Assembly: GCA_013398055.1 (NCBI GenBank)
Contig: VZRS01001447.1
Coordinates: 336,266 to 400,265, forward strand
DNA from: Ifrita kowaldi
Lineage: Eukaryota > Chordata > Aves > Passeriformes > Cinclosomatidae
DNA: 64,000 nt
Direction of reading: 5' to 3'
Part shown: positions 13,789 through 27,190 of the stretch, piece after piece
Layout of the letters: each line of letters opens with the position of its first letter
Position numbering within the stretch: the first letter of the stretch is position 1
Notes under the pieces: model-generated
Seen by the model: only the letters and a program-made list of their open reading frames with translations
What the model was told of the DNA's origin: nothing
The model's database searches: none
Program-made: the position numbers and the translations under genes

Positions 13789-14285
13789 AATAAAAAGGCT
13801 ACAGATTTGGCCCCATATTCTTAATTCCCTTTCTGCAGTGGATGAATTCCTCAGTGCTTGATACTAGTCTATAAGATTAGACTTTTATACTACGTTTTAT
13901 ACTTCAGCAAATCCCACTGAACTCATTCTGGTTTATGCTTCTTCTTAGAGGAGACTATTATATGTAAGCTGAATCTCTTAACTATATCAAATCCAATATA
14001 AACACCCTCTTTATAAGACACACCTCACTCTAATGCTCAGTGTGGAACTCCTAACAAAAATTATAAATGGAGTGCTTTGTTCAGGCATTTAACTCTTTCA
14101 TTTCTAACATCAAATCACAATGCTTAAGCTGCTTTTATTTTTCACTTGAAAATAAATATTAAGGGAAGTCGTAATTTAACCCATATGATGTGTTTGAGGA
14201 AATCTGGGAGAAGATTTTAACAAGAGAAGAAAACTTAGGATGTGACTTCGCCAAAATTTTGAGGTTTTTCATCTCACTTTTTGGA

Positions 14286-14316
14286 GGGGTGTCTGGGAAG
14301 GAGTGGGGGGAGGGGG
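14286..14316 (+). other. G-quadruplex motif
   Basis: Four G-runs (4, 3, 6 and 5 bases) are separated by loops of 5, 7 and 1 bases, which satisfies the usual G3+N1-7 folding rule. It stands out because the surrounding DNA is AT-rich. No transcription start site or gene is evident nearby, so a promoter role is not supported. Confidence 0.6.
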
Positions 14317-14394
14317 AATGTGCTAAAACTTTGCTAATTGTTGGAGAATTCAAACCTGTTTTCATTTATTTTGAATTATTACATAATGGAAGTG

Positions 14395-14545
14395 GGACGC
14401 TATAATTCAACCCAAATGGACGACTTCAATAAGCGGGTGGAAATGATTCAGTACATTAAAGAGAAGCTGTTTCAATAACAAATCTTTATTATAATCAGGA
14501 GTGAAGTGGTTAATTTAAGTTTTTACTGAAAAACAGGCTGGCAAA
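14395..14545. promoter_or_regulatory. Candidate conserved non-coding element (tentative)
   Basis: This non-repetitive block has balanced composition, little low-complexity sequence and several words used by developmental transcription factors, such as AATAACAAT-like SOX words and TTAATT homeodomain words. It carries no coding signal. The call rests on texture alone: conservation between species cannot be seen from one sequence. Confidence 0.2.
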
Positions 14546-14879
14546 AATGTTTCCAGGGATGTGGGGATTTTTTTCCTTTTACTCAGTAGGGGTTTGGAGA
14601 GGAGGTTTGGAAGGGAAGGAGAGCTTTGGTTCCAGGATCCCCGCATTCCCACGAGTTCCATTAAGGAAGGGGGAAGGGCTTCCTGCTGAGGCAGCCATCT
14701 GCAGCTTTCTGTGAACAGCAGGAACCAAAGGCCTGGTAAAAGGAGAGTAAACCCAGGGTGACAATTTTGTCTGCAGTCAAAGTCAGAATGTGGCTGATTT
14801 TTTTATTAATAGTCATGTTGTTACTACTATTATTATTAAGGAGGAGGGAGGGTTTCTCTGGCAGAATTAGCAGGTCTAT

Positions 14880-15070
14880 AATGGAGTATTAATTACAAGC
14901 AAACAATAGGGTTATAGGCAGAAAAGTGTCTAGCACAAACACACCCTGACAGCCTCTCCTGGAATGCGCCATCGACAGCAAGCTGGGATTGTCATCATCC
15001 AAGCTACTGTCGCCCTGCTACAAACTATCTGAAGTCCATGGATGCATGTCTGAGGTCCCTTAAGTTATTG
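14880..15070. promoter_or_regulatory. Candidate conserved non-coding element (tentative)
   Basis: A TTAATTA homeodomain word is followed by AAACAATAGGG (a SOX-type AACAAT word) and then a more GC-rich block that keeps several CpGs (in gcgccatcgac and tgtcgccctg) in an otherwise CpG-poor region. Retained CpGs and lack of simple repeats are compatible with a constrained enhancer, but this is inference from composition only. Confidence 0.22.
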
Positions 15071-18000
15071 CTTTCTAGGCTAGAGTAAATTAGACCTGGA
15101 ATTTTTTGAAGTGCTGTCACTTAATATCGATTTTATTAAGGTTATTTTTATGCCCATAATTTGAGGGTAACACATCTGTTATTTCCTCTACTGCCTGGCT
15201 TTGGTGAACATTGCCTATGGAAAGTAACAAAGAGTGACACTGGAAAAAATAACAAGGGTGTTTTAACTTCCAACATCTGGAGAAAACAATATTAAGGAAA
15301 CAGGAACAAATAGGTACGGTAGCCTACAAAGCAAAAGTCCACTTTTTAACAACAGTACATAGTTTATACAGTACAGTAGATTTTTATGATTTTAGTCTGG
15401 GGAAGCTAATATAAAAAATAAGGTTGAAAAATCTCATTAAAGAAGCAGCAGTTCCAGCTCTTGTTTAGGTCATCCTAATGCCAAAACCCCAGGTACAAAG
15501 GGAGAGAAAACAAAAGGTACTAATATCCCTTCCAGAAAAGACTTTCAAAATTCCATCTCAAAAGCTTCCTGTTATGTAGTTTTCTATAAAGTTTTATCAC
15601 TGCTACATATATGTCCCTGGCTGCTACCTACACGGATGCAGAAAATTCTACTATGTCATATGGAACTTAAAAACTGAATTAAGCATTCCTGTGGAGCGAC
15701 AGAAATCAAGATTAAAGGACCAGTAGCAGTTTTTTGAGAAAACAAGTAGTCAATTATAAAACTGTTAATATTCGCATTCACATCATTGAATATAAAAAAA
15801 AAATCAGAAAATATATCAAATAATCCTTTAGGGAAAGAGATGCATTTACTATACAAATATCTGCTTTAAAGTACCACATTTCAATACTAATTTTCTCTTT
15901 TTAAATTTGATAGATTTATTTTACAATGTACATTCCTAAACCCTCCCATTTGTTGTCTGAATTCCTGTTTGTGACCTTGGAATTCCAAATTTATTATGTC
16001 ATCCTCTGCCTTTTTTTCCTAGGGCATTGTATTAGAAAATGAAAACAGTATGAAAATACTTCCCCGTCCCTGCACACCCTCTCCTTTTCTCTTGTTAACA
16101 AGTATTGCCTTAGAAAATTTTGTTTTTTAAATGAAAGGGTAGCTTATACTTACAATAATTTACAAAATACAAGGTCTAGCTTTGTTTCACAAACATTAAG
16201 GGACGGGTGTAGCAGAAGCTGCTCATTTCTGGCCACTGTTTTGGGGTATAGAGATTTCTGTCTTCATTTAATTTTTTTTATTTTTTTTTTTAAGGAAACA
16301 ACAGATAAGACTGTTGCAAGAGTTCCTCCCTTTCTTCTTTTGACTTTCATAAAGGAGGATTCCGCTTTCGGTGGCACGTGATTATTTTAGCAGTTTTCCT
16401 CTTACAAAGGCTACATGTAAGCAAAGACTGTTTCTCCTGCCAGTAATGAGAAGTAGATAGGTGGTGGTTAGAACAAATGCCTGTAATGGCTGGACCATTG
16501 CTTGTGACACCAAAAGCCAGAGGAAGTCATTACACACCTAAACAGTAGATGTGCTTTTTGGTCCTCAGTATACATGCCTGGGTCAGTAAAGGACTCCTGC
16601 ATTGGAATAGGTTTGGTTTCCATGCAAAGCTAAAGGGACTTTTCTGAGTAGGTTTTCTGTCTGGATTCATGACTGTGACTCCAGGCACAGGTGAAATTAC
16701 TCCAGTTCCTGGCGGAATATCCCAACCAGGCTGCAATATGACAGGTTGCAGTGCAAGAGAAATTCAGTCATGAGAAATTCCACTTAAAAATGATATCTGA
16801 TTAAAACCTTAGTGCAATGTGAAATCTGACATAATGAATGGCAGCCTAACCCTGAAAATCCTCATTTTAATAGGTATTACAAATGCTCAACACCTTACAG
16901 GATCAAGTTCAATGTCAACTTTAACACAGCTTTTCCTTCACAAGTACTAATCTTTCTAAAGAAACTTTGGGATCCAAACCGACAAAAATCAACTTAAAAA
17001 AATATTTGTCTGCTTTTAACACTACCAACTTAGACCATAAGGTGTGTACACTCCCAAGAAGAATACAAGAACCTATTTCTAACTTTAAATCATAAAACAT
17101 TGTATTCTTCAGAAGAGGCTGTAGATGTAAACCAGTTTCCCAAAGCTGAAACAAAACTCCTAAAGCAACATAGGCATTATACCATTTTACAACAAAAGCT
17201 CAAAAACCCTCAAAAAACCCCAAACAGCTACATACAACTTTGCCTTAGTAACTTCGCTTTTTAAAAAGTCTCACAGCCAACATGGTTATTTTGAAGGAAG
17301 ATGGTTTTCCTACTTTTCTTCCTGAAGCTGTTAACCCATGTTTGGAGAAGTTTTACTTCTGGACACACACCAGACACTGTCACAGAATTTAAGATATTTA
17401 ATGTCAAAGTGTCGATCTTCTTGCATATGTTTATAAAAGCTTCGTCTGTGATTGCTCTATATTACTTGCTGCAGGAAACACCTTAAATTTCAGTGGATTG
17501 AAAACACAGTAGGCATTACTGATGAAAGGTACATCTGTTTAAATGGCATCTAGGGTTTTTCAGTTGGTTAATAGTTTAATGGCTTTAGCTATCAGAGAAA
17601 TGCAGTACCTATGGGTAGCACCTCAGAAAAACATGCAGGAGTAGTATATGCATTCATAAATGAGTAAAATTTATCACTGAATATACGGGTCTCAGGAGAC
17701 CTCTTTATCACTTAAGTCCTCAAAGTAAGGGTCCAATGGGATTTGAAAAATATGTGGGCTTTTTTCCAGCCCTGTGAGGTGAATTATACCTAGTGAAACT
17801 ACAGATATGTTTGTGCAGACAGGTGCAAGCAGTTCCCTCAATTCCTCTGTGTCTCTGGCCCCAGCCGGCTACAACCCAGCTCCAACCCAAAAGCTACACA
17901 AGCACGTTTCTCTGAGATGTACAGTTATTGGCTTGAGCACTGTCAGCCTTCAAACATGATAACTAAGAATCTACCAAATGGTTCCTGAAGTGAGCTTTTA

Positions 18001-18135
18001 AAGCTGTTTAGTATGCAGAACACTTAGAAATAAAATTGAAGAAAGTAAGGACATCTTTCTTAATTCCTTCAAACATTAAAGAAACAAACATACAAACAAC
18101 AAGTAAAGCAATACAAATGTCCTCAAAATATATTA

Positions 18136-18417
18136 CAGAACCATAGATAATCCACAAGGGTCACTGAAGTCCAACTCCTGGCCCTGCACAGGACACCCCA
18201 AGAATCCCACCACGTGCCTGAGAGCATTGTCTAAACCCTTCTTGAACTCCGCCAGGCTTGGTTCTGTGACCACTAAATGGGGAGCCTGTTCCAGTGCCCA
18301 ACCACCCTCTGGGTTAAAAACATTTTCCTGATATCTAGTGTAAACCTTCCCTGACACAGTTTCATGCCACTCTCTTGGGTCCTGCCCCTGATCACCAAGG
18401 AGAAAAGATCAAAACTG
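18136..18417 (-). mobile_element. CR1 LINE, 3' end, minus strand
   Basis: Reverse-complement CR1 tail. On the plus strand it begins at the element's 3' end ('agaaccatagataat'), runs through 'gtccaactcctggccctgca', 'caggacaccccaagaatccc', 'gcctgagagcattgtctaaa' and 'gttctgtgaccactaaatgg', and ends at 'caaggagaaaagatc'. It is 5' truncated and lacks the rest of ORF2. It shares diagnostic sequence with the copies at 28188 and 36428, so the three belong to one CR1 subfamily. A 74-codon frame across it on the minus strand is part of the element. Confidence 0.92.
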
Positions 18418-18675
18418 TTCACTGAGCATTATGCTACAATTTTTAAAAATATGGACTGAATTTGCAAAAGAAATGAGGTCAAGAGACCGTTATTTTTTTA
18501 AAAATTCTGATATCCTTCCTCATTTATAATACATGCCATAAAATGAAGTGGAAGAAGTAAATGAAGCAGAGAACACTTAACAGCTTTACTGACAGTTTTT
18601 GTACTACCAAAACAAACTATCCTGCATTTTTTTTAATATATACTGGGAATTTACCATTTCAAATACTACCCAATG

Positions 18676-18782
18676 ACCCTAGTTCAGTAAAGTACCTAAA
18701 CATGCATTTAAGCATTTTCTGAATGTGTGGAACAAAGCAAAATCTTGAATTAAAGCATATGCTTAAGTCCTGAGCTAAATGG
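18676..18782. repeat. Decayed ancient amniote repeat (AAGCATNTGCTTAAG-type, tentative)
   Basis: The order 'agttcagtaaagtacctaaa', 'catgcatttaagc', then 'attaaagcatatgcttaagt' and 'gagctaaatggg' matches a palindromic, MITE-like family that I recall as common in turtle, crocodile and, in decayed form, bird genomes (gattcagcaaagcacttaag... followed by its reverse complement). I cannot name the family with certainty. The resemblance is clear but diverged. Confidence 0.4.
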
Positions 18783-20559
18783 GAACATCAATGTTCACAT
18801 AAATTGCAGTTGCAAGGCAAGCAATTGTTCTACAAATTACTCTGAAATTCTTCTAAAAGCTATCACAGAAATCTGAGTAATTCATAATATTAGAAAGTCA
18901 ACAGGAAGACCAATATCTGTCAACTGGTGTTTGGAGCAAGCTATTGATTCCCAAGTGGAGCAAGGTTAAAATGTTATAGCAACATGATCTGGCATAATTT
19001 TTCAAAAACTTACAAGAAGGGGAAATGCACCAGGGAATGCACCCAGGGAGCATTAGGCCATGCTTCTTGAGAAGGCTGGATTTAAGGGTAGAACTCTGAG
19101 GAAATCACAAAGAAAAAAGTCATATGTCTTTCAGTCCCCAAGGATCTGCTTATGAATTTATAGCCAAGGATGTGAACCTCTAGGTTACTTGTGCTTCAGA
19201 ACTGTAAGAAACTTTTCCTTATTAACTCTTCCACACCACAGATAACACTCCTCTTCATAAACTAGTGCTCTGTTCTTTCTATCAAATGTATAGCAAATAA
19301 AATAATTATTTTTTAAAAGAGAGAGAAAATCGGTCTTTATTCATCACAAGGAGGAAGGAATAGAGTCAAAACAACTTCATTCCCCTTTCTTTTCCAATCT
19401 GATTTTGAAAGAAAATGAGATAAGATAAGGGAAAAGAACACCGAAAGATTTCTGAGCTGAATCTCATAGGCTCAGCACTAATCAAGGAGAATTCACAAGA
19501 GCTGTGACAGATGTGAAGGAACTGTACAGTTCAAAAGAAATGGAAAATATTTTCTAACCCAAAGACTGGTGTCCACTAGTGTTCTCAACCAAGACACAAT
19601 GTCTCCTTTCTCATGTTCCAGTGTGATAAAAACTCATTTATGGAATAAACCACAAGAAAGGTAGGGGTCATTACTTCTGTGTTTGTATTAGACCTGGCTT
19701 CTTCTTAATTTTAACATATGAACCCTGAAACAAATATCCATTTCCTTTGTACCATGGGAAGATGAGGCCTTTTCAAGCACAAAAAGTAATTGAAAAAAGA
19801 TATTTTCTGGTTTTAATAAGAACTAAGCCAACATGATATAAAAACCCTCTATGTTTTGCAACACCTGTCACGACTTCAAAGAACGCGAGAAGTGGCTATT
19901 GCAAAAAATAACAGGTGTCAGCCTGGAGATGTGAGGTCCAACATGTGACAGAAGCCCAGCAATTCAGGCAATTGCTGTTAATAGAATACACAACCCAAAC
20001 TTCCCTCTAAAAGCAAAACAGAAAAAGCCCCTTATGACCCACAAGTCAGAGTGGATATTTTTAAAACTGTACATGTTCATATTATCTCATAAGTAATATA
20101 TCATCGAAATATGCAAAGCGATTCAAAAATAGATTGGAACAAAACTGAGATTAAGAAACCAAGCATTCAGGGCCAGGAAAGAGAGAAATAAATACTGGTG
20201 TTTTAAAATACAGCCTTGAAAATGTTGATAACTGATAAAAAAATGCAAAATGGCTCATGAGCTAAATACTGATAGAGATTGTATGACCTGGGAAAGATTT
20301 GGTGTCGGAATATTAATTTTCCTGGTCATAAGGGCTGTAAGATATTCAAAAGCCTTTGAACTGATAGATCTCTGATACAATCCTGAAAACTGAATAGAGT
20401 TCTCCAGTTACTCCAAACAAGAACATAGCGAGTGAGAGAAACATGGGAGGTATTACAGAACTGATCCTGAAAACAAATTACAAGTTAACTGCAATTTGCA
20501 TACAAGGTCATGCCTTTCAACACACTGCAGACCAAGGGACCACAGCTGAAATCCCAGGA

Positions 20560-20760
20560 TGGCTCATTTATTATAATTTGTTTATGATTTCATAATTTTT
20601 AGTGTACTGTCACTAAATCTCTGCTAAAAGCAGGCAGTAAATTTTTTGAGGGGTTAACAATGTAAAATTTCCTTTTCTTTCTTTTCAACTACCCAAGAGG
20701 GACAGAGAGAGTAACATCCGATTAGTAAGCGCGCTTCCTCTGTGATGCTAACTGTGAAAT
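20560..20760. promoter_or_regulatory. Candidate conserved non-coding element (tentative)
   Basis: A cluster of AT-rich homeodomain-like words (TTATAATTTG, ATTTCATAATTTTTAG) is followed by a 10-bp CpG-containing palindrome AAGCGCGCTT at 20727-20736, unusual in this CpG-poor window. No repeat or coding signal was seen. The call is based on texture only. Confidence 0.18.
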
Positions 20761-23700
20761 ATGTAGCTGGCCCAGCATATTAACAAGGAGTATGTGCATG
20801 AAGCATAGAAACACTGGATTGTTTGAAACATAGCAACGAGCTGGATTACAGGGTCCTCCCTCACTGCTACCTAATTCAGCTTATTGAGGGTTATTCATGG
20901 TCTGGGCACCCTGAGGAGCTGTCATGGTGACTCATGACAACCCCATATCCGGTGTGTTTGCCATCATGCTATGGTGTATGGGAATAGGTCAGCGCTTGCT
21001 TTAGAGATAGGCAGATGTGCACTGGATGTGGGGTTTTCAGGAGGGATTAAGTGATATGGACATTTTCTCTCATTTGTTATTACTGCACCTGGGGAGCCTA
21101 TCTAATAGTAAAGCAAAGTCACTGAGATGCTTTGGAGATCCTGGGCCTGAATTTCAAAAAATAATTGTTCTTAATTATAAGATTGAAGAGTGTGAATCTG
21201 TTCAGCAGATGAACAGCTGTTTGCTTCCCAAGATTAACAAAACAACCGAAACAATGTTTGGTACCAGTTAAAACCACAAAGGGTACATCTAGAATTCAGG
21301 TAGTTTCTTATTATTTTTAATGAGACACCTTTTTCTCCTTCAGTGCTATTCCTGCATTCCTAACTCTTTTCAGTTATCACCTTATTTGAGAGAAAATTGT
21401 AATGATCCTAGTTTGTTTTGAATGTATTTCTTCAGATTGTTGGAATCTTATTTTGGGAAAAATGACTGAGGGCATTCATTGTTTTTTTCTGTCTTACAGG
21501 TGGTACAACATTGATTGCCAGCTGGATGAACGCAAGTAGAAAGTCTTCCTAAGGTATTAGAATCCTGCCAGATGTTTTGCTTTTCTTGTTCCATGCAGCT
21601 TAGAGCAACAACATTCCAGACAATGCTTTTTACTGAATAGACAGTGCAGGATGCTCTCTCAGAATTTAGGGCTGTGCTCAAATTACTCAATTAATTTTAT
21701 TGTCAGATGCTGAGAACTTAAGGCTGTGCCAAATTAATAAAAATAAATTTTGTTCCAAAAGTTTAACTGACAACAAACAAAAACCCACCTTTGAAACCCA
21801 TATCTGAGTCCAGGTAGGGAGAATTTTATCAGTATTCTGCAGCATGCATTGAAATTCCAAAAGTAGTTTTTTATCTAGGTCTTATTTAATATAATTTAGA
21901 AATTCAAATGTTCTGTAAATGCAGAAAGAGTACAGACAATGACATATTTGTTAAGCAACAGTGGTCAAAATCTCCCCAGTTCCTTCAAAATCCCCAGTCA
22001 ATGTTTTTCTTTAAAGTTATGTTCCATGATTCAAGCTCTTGAGAATTTAAGTTCTTTGCTCCTTTTCTGGCTTAGCCAGCTCAGTCAGGTCTTTGTCAGC
22101 AGCTGGGAAGGATTGCACGTACATCTCTACCAGTTCATTTAGAACCGAATTCTGGTACATTTATTCATGACGGGCAGGAATTTGCCCTCCCTGCATTAGT
22201 TTTAGCAGGAATTCATTGGGAGAAAATGCTGCAGAAGTCCAGTGCTTAGCTGATAAATTTATACATTTACCAAATACCAAACTGGATTGGAGTCTGTAAA
22301 ATGCAACTACAAAACAAAAGTTTCGGGTTTCATTGCAGTAGCCAAGAAGGTAACATTTCCTGATCTCTTGAGAGAAATTCTTGGCATCATTTGCAACTTT
22401 AGCTTTTTACCTAATAGTACCCTAGAAACTGTAAAATATTCCAATTTTAATGAACAGAAAAAAATAGTTATGACAAGGGGATAACTGAACACTAGCTGTC
22501 CTCTCAGCAGAGAAATACCTCTTGTATTTCTATTTTCCTTCATTAAACACTTCCTAACAATCTTTCCTTTCTCTTTCTCTCATGTGTATAAAGAGGAAGA
22601 TAGACATAAAGAGAAACATTTTACAGAAGAACCATTTGACCCAGGCTCCTCCACAGACCTCAGTGAACCTCCCTGGCAATGAAACACAGAGAGGAAACAG
22701 GTGTGGGAATGAGCCACGCACACACTTCCCTCAACAGTGGCCACAAAATTCAGACACAACAGCTAAATCCACTCCTGCAGAAGCAATGTCTGTGACATAA
22801 ATTCAATTAGTTTTGTGATAGAATGGAAACGGTGTGAGGAACCATTTTGAAAAATAGAGTAGTGGAGAGTATTTCTCTAAGAGATGTCTGGGGAAAGAAA
22901 ATAAGTAAAAGCCTTCAGAATCAAAGAATACTACCTGATAATTCTCTAAGTACTCAATAAGTGGTATCCCATTGCAGCATCTACTGCAGAAGACCTTTGA
23001 TGTTGTATGTTTGTCAGTCTTCACAGAGGTGCTAAAATCTTAGTTGTGTTTATCTGTAAATTATAGAATGCTTTAAGGATCTTTGATCTGTTGTGTATTT
23101 CCACAGCATCTATCAGAATGGAGCCTTGCTTCAAGCCTGGATCTACAAATAGTGACAAGAGCCAATCTATAGCTTTGCCTGTGGTCACTGATTCCTAGTT
23201 TTTCATTAGCACATCACAAACAGAAGGGTTTCACTTCCATATAATTCATAAAATGATAACATTTTATATTAAAACTGTGATTTTTCAAAAATATTTACCT
23301 ACAGCTTTCTCTTCTCATGCAGACTGAAACAAAGTGCAATATGTTTGCTTTGTAGTTATTCTAATGATTGTGTAAAGTTTTTTGCTTTAGACAGCAAGCA
23401 AAGTTTTATCAGTGATAGTGTTTTTGTTCAGGGTGCTTCTTCAGGTGGTATACAGATGCATAATCTTCAACTTTCACTGAAAATCATCCCCATCACCTAT
23501 GGAGCATAACTCCTACAAAATGTATGGTTTTTTGCAATCTGAGATTGACCCAGGCACACACTACAATTTTTAAAATTGGAAAGGAGATGGACCTTCTACA
23601 CAGATGGTGGTTTCCAAGCCATAACAAATTAACTGATCAAACTGTGTAATATTCTCTGCATCACAGAGTTCATTCCCTACATGATGATATTCATCACCCA

Positions 23701-24853
23701 CCCTCTTCCTTCCTCCACAGACTCTCAGAAGATTCACACTATATCCATTTCCAGCACTCCTCTCAGATTCCCCAGGCAAATGCCAATCAAAGCTTCCTTT
23801 GTTGGTGATACATACATTCCTTCATGAGCTATAAAGGGTAAGTATGTCCCAACTTTCTTCAGGCTATCATAGGCACGTGCAATATTATTGTCCCATAGTT
23901 TATCTTACCATACCCTAGAGAAATCTCATCATCCTGTTTTCTTTATATGGGCTACAGATGTCTTAGCCAAGCTTCCTCACCACTGAGTCACCGACCAGGA
24001 TTGTTTACGTCTTCATAATGAGTCACCTTCACAATTTGGCTCATTGTCAATACTTGTCCTGATGGCTTTAGCCGGTCTCTGCTTTGTCTCATTCTCCTTC
24101 ATCTTGTCAGTGTAGTTGTACCTGTTGGGAGTAAGAACACAAAATGGCTCCCTCTGACTTTTCCTTTTCCTTTATGTATGCCACTTCATGTTCACTGATG
24201 TCACTTTCTATCTCTAGATTGACTGCTGTTCCAAAACTTTGACTTTCATGTTGTTCCAAGTTCCTGTGCCATAGGAAATCCAATTTGAAATTCCTTTTTT
24301 GCATCCAAGAATATCAGTTGAAGTGCAAAATCTTTATGTGCTGTATCTTTGGTCAAATGTCAAACAGCATTCAATATGTGTCTTTCATCCTCTTCATTTA
24401 TAAATAGGGATATTGTGAATATTGCAAATATCTAGGATGCTTTAGAAGTCATGTTGCCTTTTCCCCGTATGATATCTTTTCACTTGCTGGAATGTGTAAA
24501 TGACTAAGAATTCTGCTGGCCCAAGAATTTTCCTTTTTGCACTATCCATTGCCTTAGAGGTTCATTTTATGAATGTTCTGTATTTATTAATTCTTTCCTT
24601 TTCTAATCACTATGTTTAGTATGTCCACTCAGCACCTAACTCCCCCTTAGATCTAAACTCCCTGCAATCAGGGATTGGCTGGACTCCCAGAGTTAGTCAG
24701 TCTCATTTTCTGTTTCACCTTCAGGCTTTCTTGTGCTACTTCAGAGCTATTATAGTTATGTTTGCAAAACAGCACAGATATTTTAACATTTTCATTGTAT
24801 CGTTATTTCCTAAATTTACACTGCAAATATGTTTTTATATCAATTCCTTTTGC

Positions 24854-24869
24854 AAAAAAAAAAAAAAAA
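24854..24869 (+). repeat. Poly-A run of 16
   Basis: An uninterrupted run of sixteen A residues. No retrotransposon body or target-site duplication was recognised beside it, so it is recorded as a simple repeat and not as a SINE or processed pseudogene tail. Confidence 0.8.
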
Positions 24870-25149
24870 GTACTTGTTAAGTTTCCTTTAGGAATCTTTC
24901 ACAATTCCAGTTCACAATGCACAAGTTGCATTTGCTTTGCTGCATAAAAAACCTTACAGCAACTGAATTGGAGTGAGAGGTAAAATACTACCATGAATTA
25001 GAACAGGCTAAGAAACCAAAAACAAAGAGTCAGAATTAATAATCAGTTTTCAGGGAAAAGGTTCACAGGAAGATGACCGGAACTGAAACCAGTTTGCCAG
25101 ATTGGGGGTGGGAAGGTTGTGGTGAGTGGTGGTGTAGAATGTAAAGATG

Positions 25150-25235
25150 TGAATAAAAACATGATTGTATTTAATTATTATTAACAATATAAATAAATAC
25201 TTATAGTTATTAATTTATATTTATTTATTTTAAGC
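25150..25235. repeat. AT-rich low-complexity tract
   Basis: Nearly pure A/T sequence built of TTAATTATTA, ATAAATAAAT and TTTATTTATT words that partly complement each other. It is simple low-complexity DNA with no coding potential. Confidence 0.7.
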
Positions 25236-27060
25236 TTTTTGCAACTTAATCCATGGAAATCTCACCCTAAAAAGTCCTTTAAGGATTTGGCTAGTAACTT
25301 CCAACATAAGCCCTATTTTCATTCAAAACCACAACTTTTGTGGATAGAAACATGGCCTTATCTTGTTTTTAAATATCAAAATGGTTGTGCAAAGGGCAGA
25401 ATATCTTTGAAGATCTCCAAATTCTGTGTATACAAGACACAGATATTCTAAAACGTAAATGAATTCTTTAATTCTTCGACTTTATTTACTGATCTTACCT
25501 ACAGTTTCTTTGACATGACCCAGATGTCATTAATCAGACCCACCTATCCACCCAGAAAAAGGGGTTTGTGTCCTTTAGTACCAGTTCAGATTAATGGCCA
25601 GCCCTATTATCCTGTTTATTTTTAAATCAATCTGGATAAACAAATCCTTCCATTTGTCATTATTGTTTCTCTTTCTATAATTAATCCTCTGAGAAGTTAC
25701 AAATTAAACAGCACTTACTCAGCCAAAATGGAAACTTCATATAGTAGTTTCTTTCATAAAGCACAAATGAAATATAAATTCACATTTTTTGAATATGGAA
25801 ATACTTGTAGTGATGAAAGTTATACTTAGCACATGTGGAATGTGTGCTTTGTTTTTTTAAATAACAGTGATGCCAGTGAACTTCAAGATGATGAAGTTTA
25901 ATGGGCCCTGGAACCTGCTCAGATCCAGCTGCCTCAATCCAAATGCTAATGTTGAACTATAAGCAGGAAAACTTAGAGTCTGAAAGACTCATTGCCCTGG
26001 TGGGAAATGCTATTTGTGCCAGTGAGAGGAGCTGCTGGCTGGTTTATGTGACTGAAAGATTAAGAACATTGGCCCACATGAGGTGCATCTTCATTGCAGA
26101 CAGGATTCCACTGTGAAGCTCTCCCTGATACTATGATCATTTTTAGATGAGGCCAAGAATAGTGGTGTTTGTATTGCTCGGGATGCCTGAGGTATTAATA
26201 AAGAGAGCAATAGACACAGTGCTGGATTCCAGAGGTGAAGAATGATGTAATAAGAATTTTTTGTTTTCAGATGCTGGACCTAATTTTGGTGCTTTTCCAT
26301 GTGTGGTTCTGGGTAAGAGATCTGAAGCTGTGGCCAACTAGCTGTTTGTACATTCTGACAGACACGACCATAAAACAAAGCAGACTCATTATGGGTGTGA
26401 CAGAGCCAATATCCCAAATTCTGGAGGTTTTCTATTAAGCTGCCATTCAGTGATGCACTCCTGCCTTAAAAGAACTCCCAACAACCAACCAACAGCAACA
26501 AAAAATTTTATTCAGATTAAGGAAAACCCAGTTTACCCTGGACTTGGCTACTCTGACAGTATAGGACAAGATAGTCTCAGTCTTGCAGTTTAGTCAAGTG
26601 TTATGCTATCTATCAAAATCTGAGATGATACATGACCAAAATATGGAACATCTGTGTATTGTTGAGAGTCTCAGCATAATTTTTAATTAGAAGATGTGTT
26701 TTGAATGTTTTCTCACTGCTAAATAAACCAGACATTTTAAAAACACAAACCCAAAATTATTTATGGGCAAACCAATGAAATCCCTATTCCAAAACCACAA
26801 CTACCCCAGCCATGAATGCTGATCTCACCTCTGCTGCTACAATAGGAACTACTTAAGCTAGGCATAATTAAGAAGATAAGAAGTATGTTAATGGATTTTT
26901 CAATTATTTTGCTACATATCTGCCAGGGAGAAAGATGCTGATCCTGATTCTCTCATTGGGTCTAGTAAACAGTGAAATAACTAAATAAAGCATTTGTTAG
27001 CATGAAGCCCAACAGATAAAAATGGAGATAACATAAAAATGGATAAAGTAGTGTGCAAAA

Positions 27061-27190
27061 TTGAAACAAAGGTCCAGGAGGAATTGGCATTATGAACAAT
27101 TTCACAAGGGATTGATTTTGTTTACTGTCTTGATTTATGCTCTGTGTCTAAAACATGGGAGTGCACTGACAGTAATCCAAAGAGGCATAC
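27061..27190 (+). repeat. Possible very old CR1 3' remnant (tentative)
   Basis: The words 'ttatgaacaatttcacaagg' and 'agtgcactgacagtaat' line up with the 'cattggaacaatttaccaag' and 'ccatcactggcaat' blocks in the 3' part of old CR1 copies of turtles and crocodiles. Divergence is high and the terminal repeat is missing, so chance similarity cannot be excluded. Confidence 0.25.

Larger units (their letters stand above)
13789..18135. other. Non-coding DNA with candidate conserved stretches
   Basis: No gene was seen. The stretch contains a G-quadruplex motif at about 14.3 kb and two blocks (14395-14545 and 14880-15070) whose texture resembles conserved vertebrate enhancers, listed separately. A polypyrimidine tract near 16.27-16.29 kb is followed by an AAG, which resembles a splice acceptor, but there is no matching donor. 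Confidence 0.5.

Noticed and set aside
18133..18357. 74-codon minus frame
   Set aside because: Lies inside a CR1 tail.
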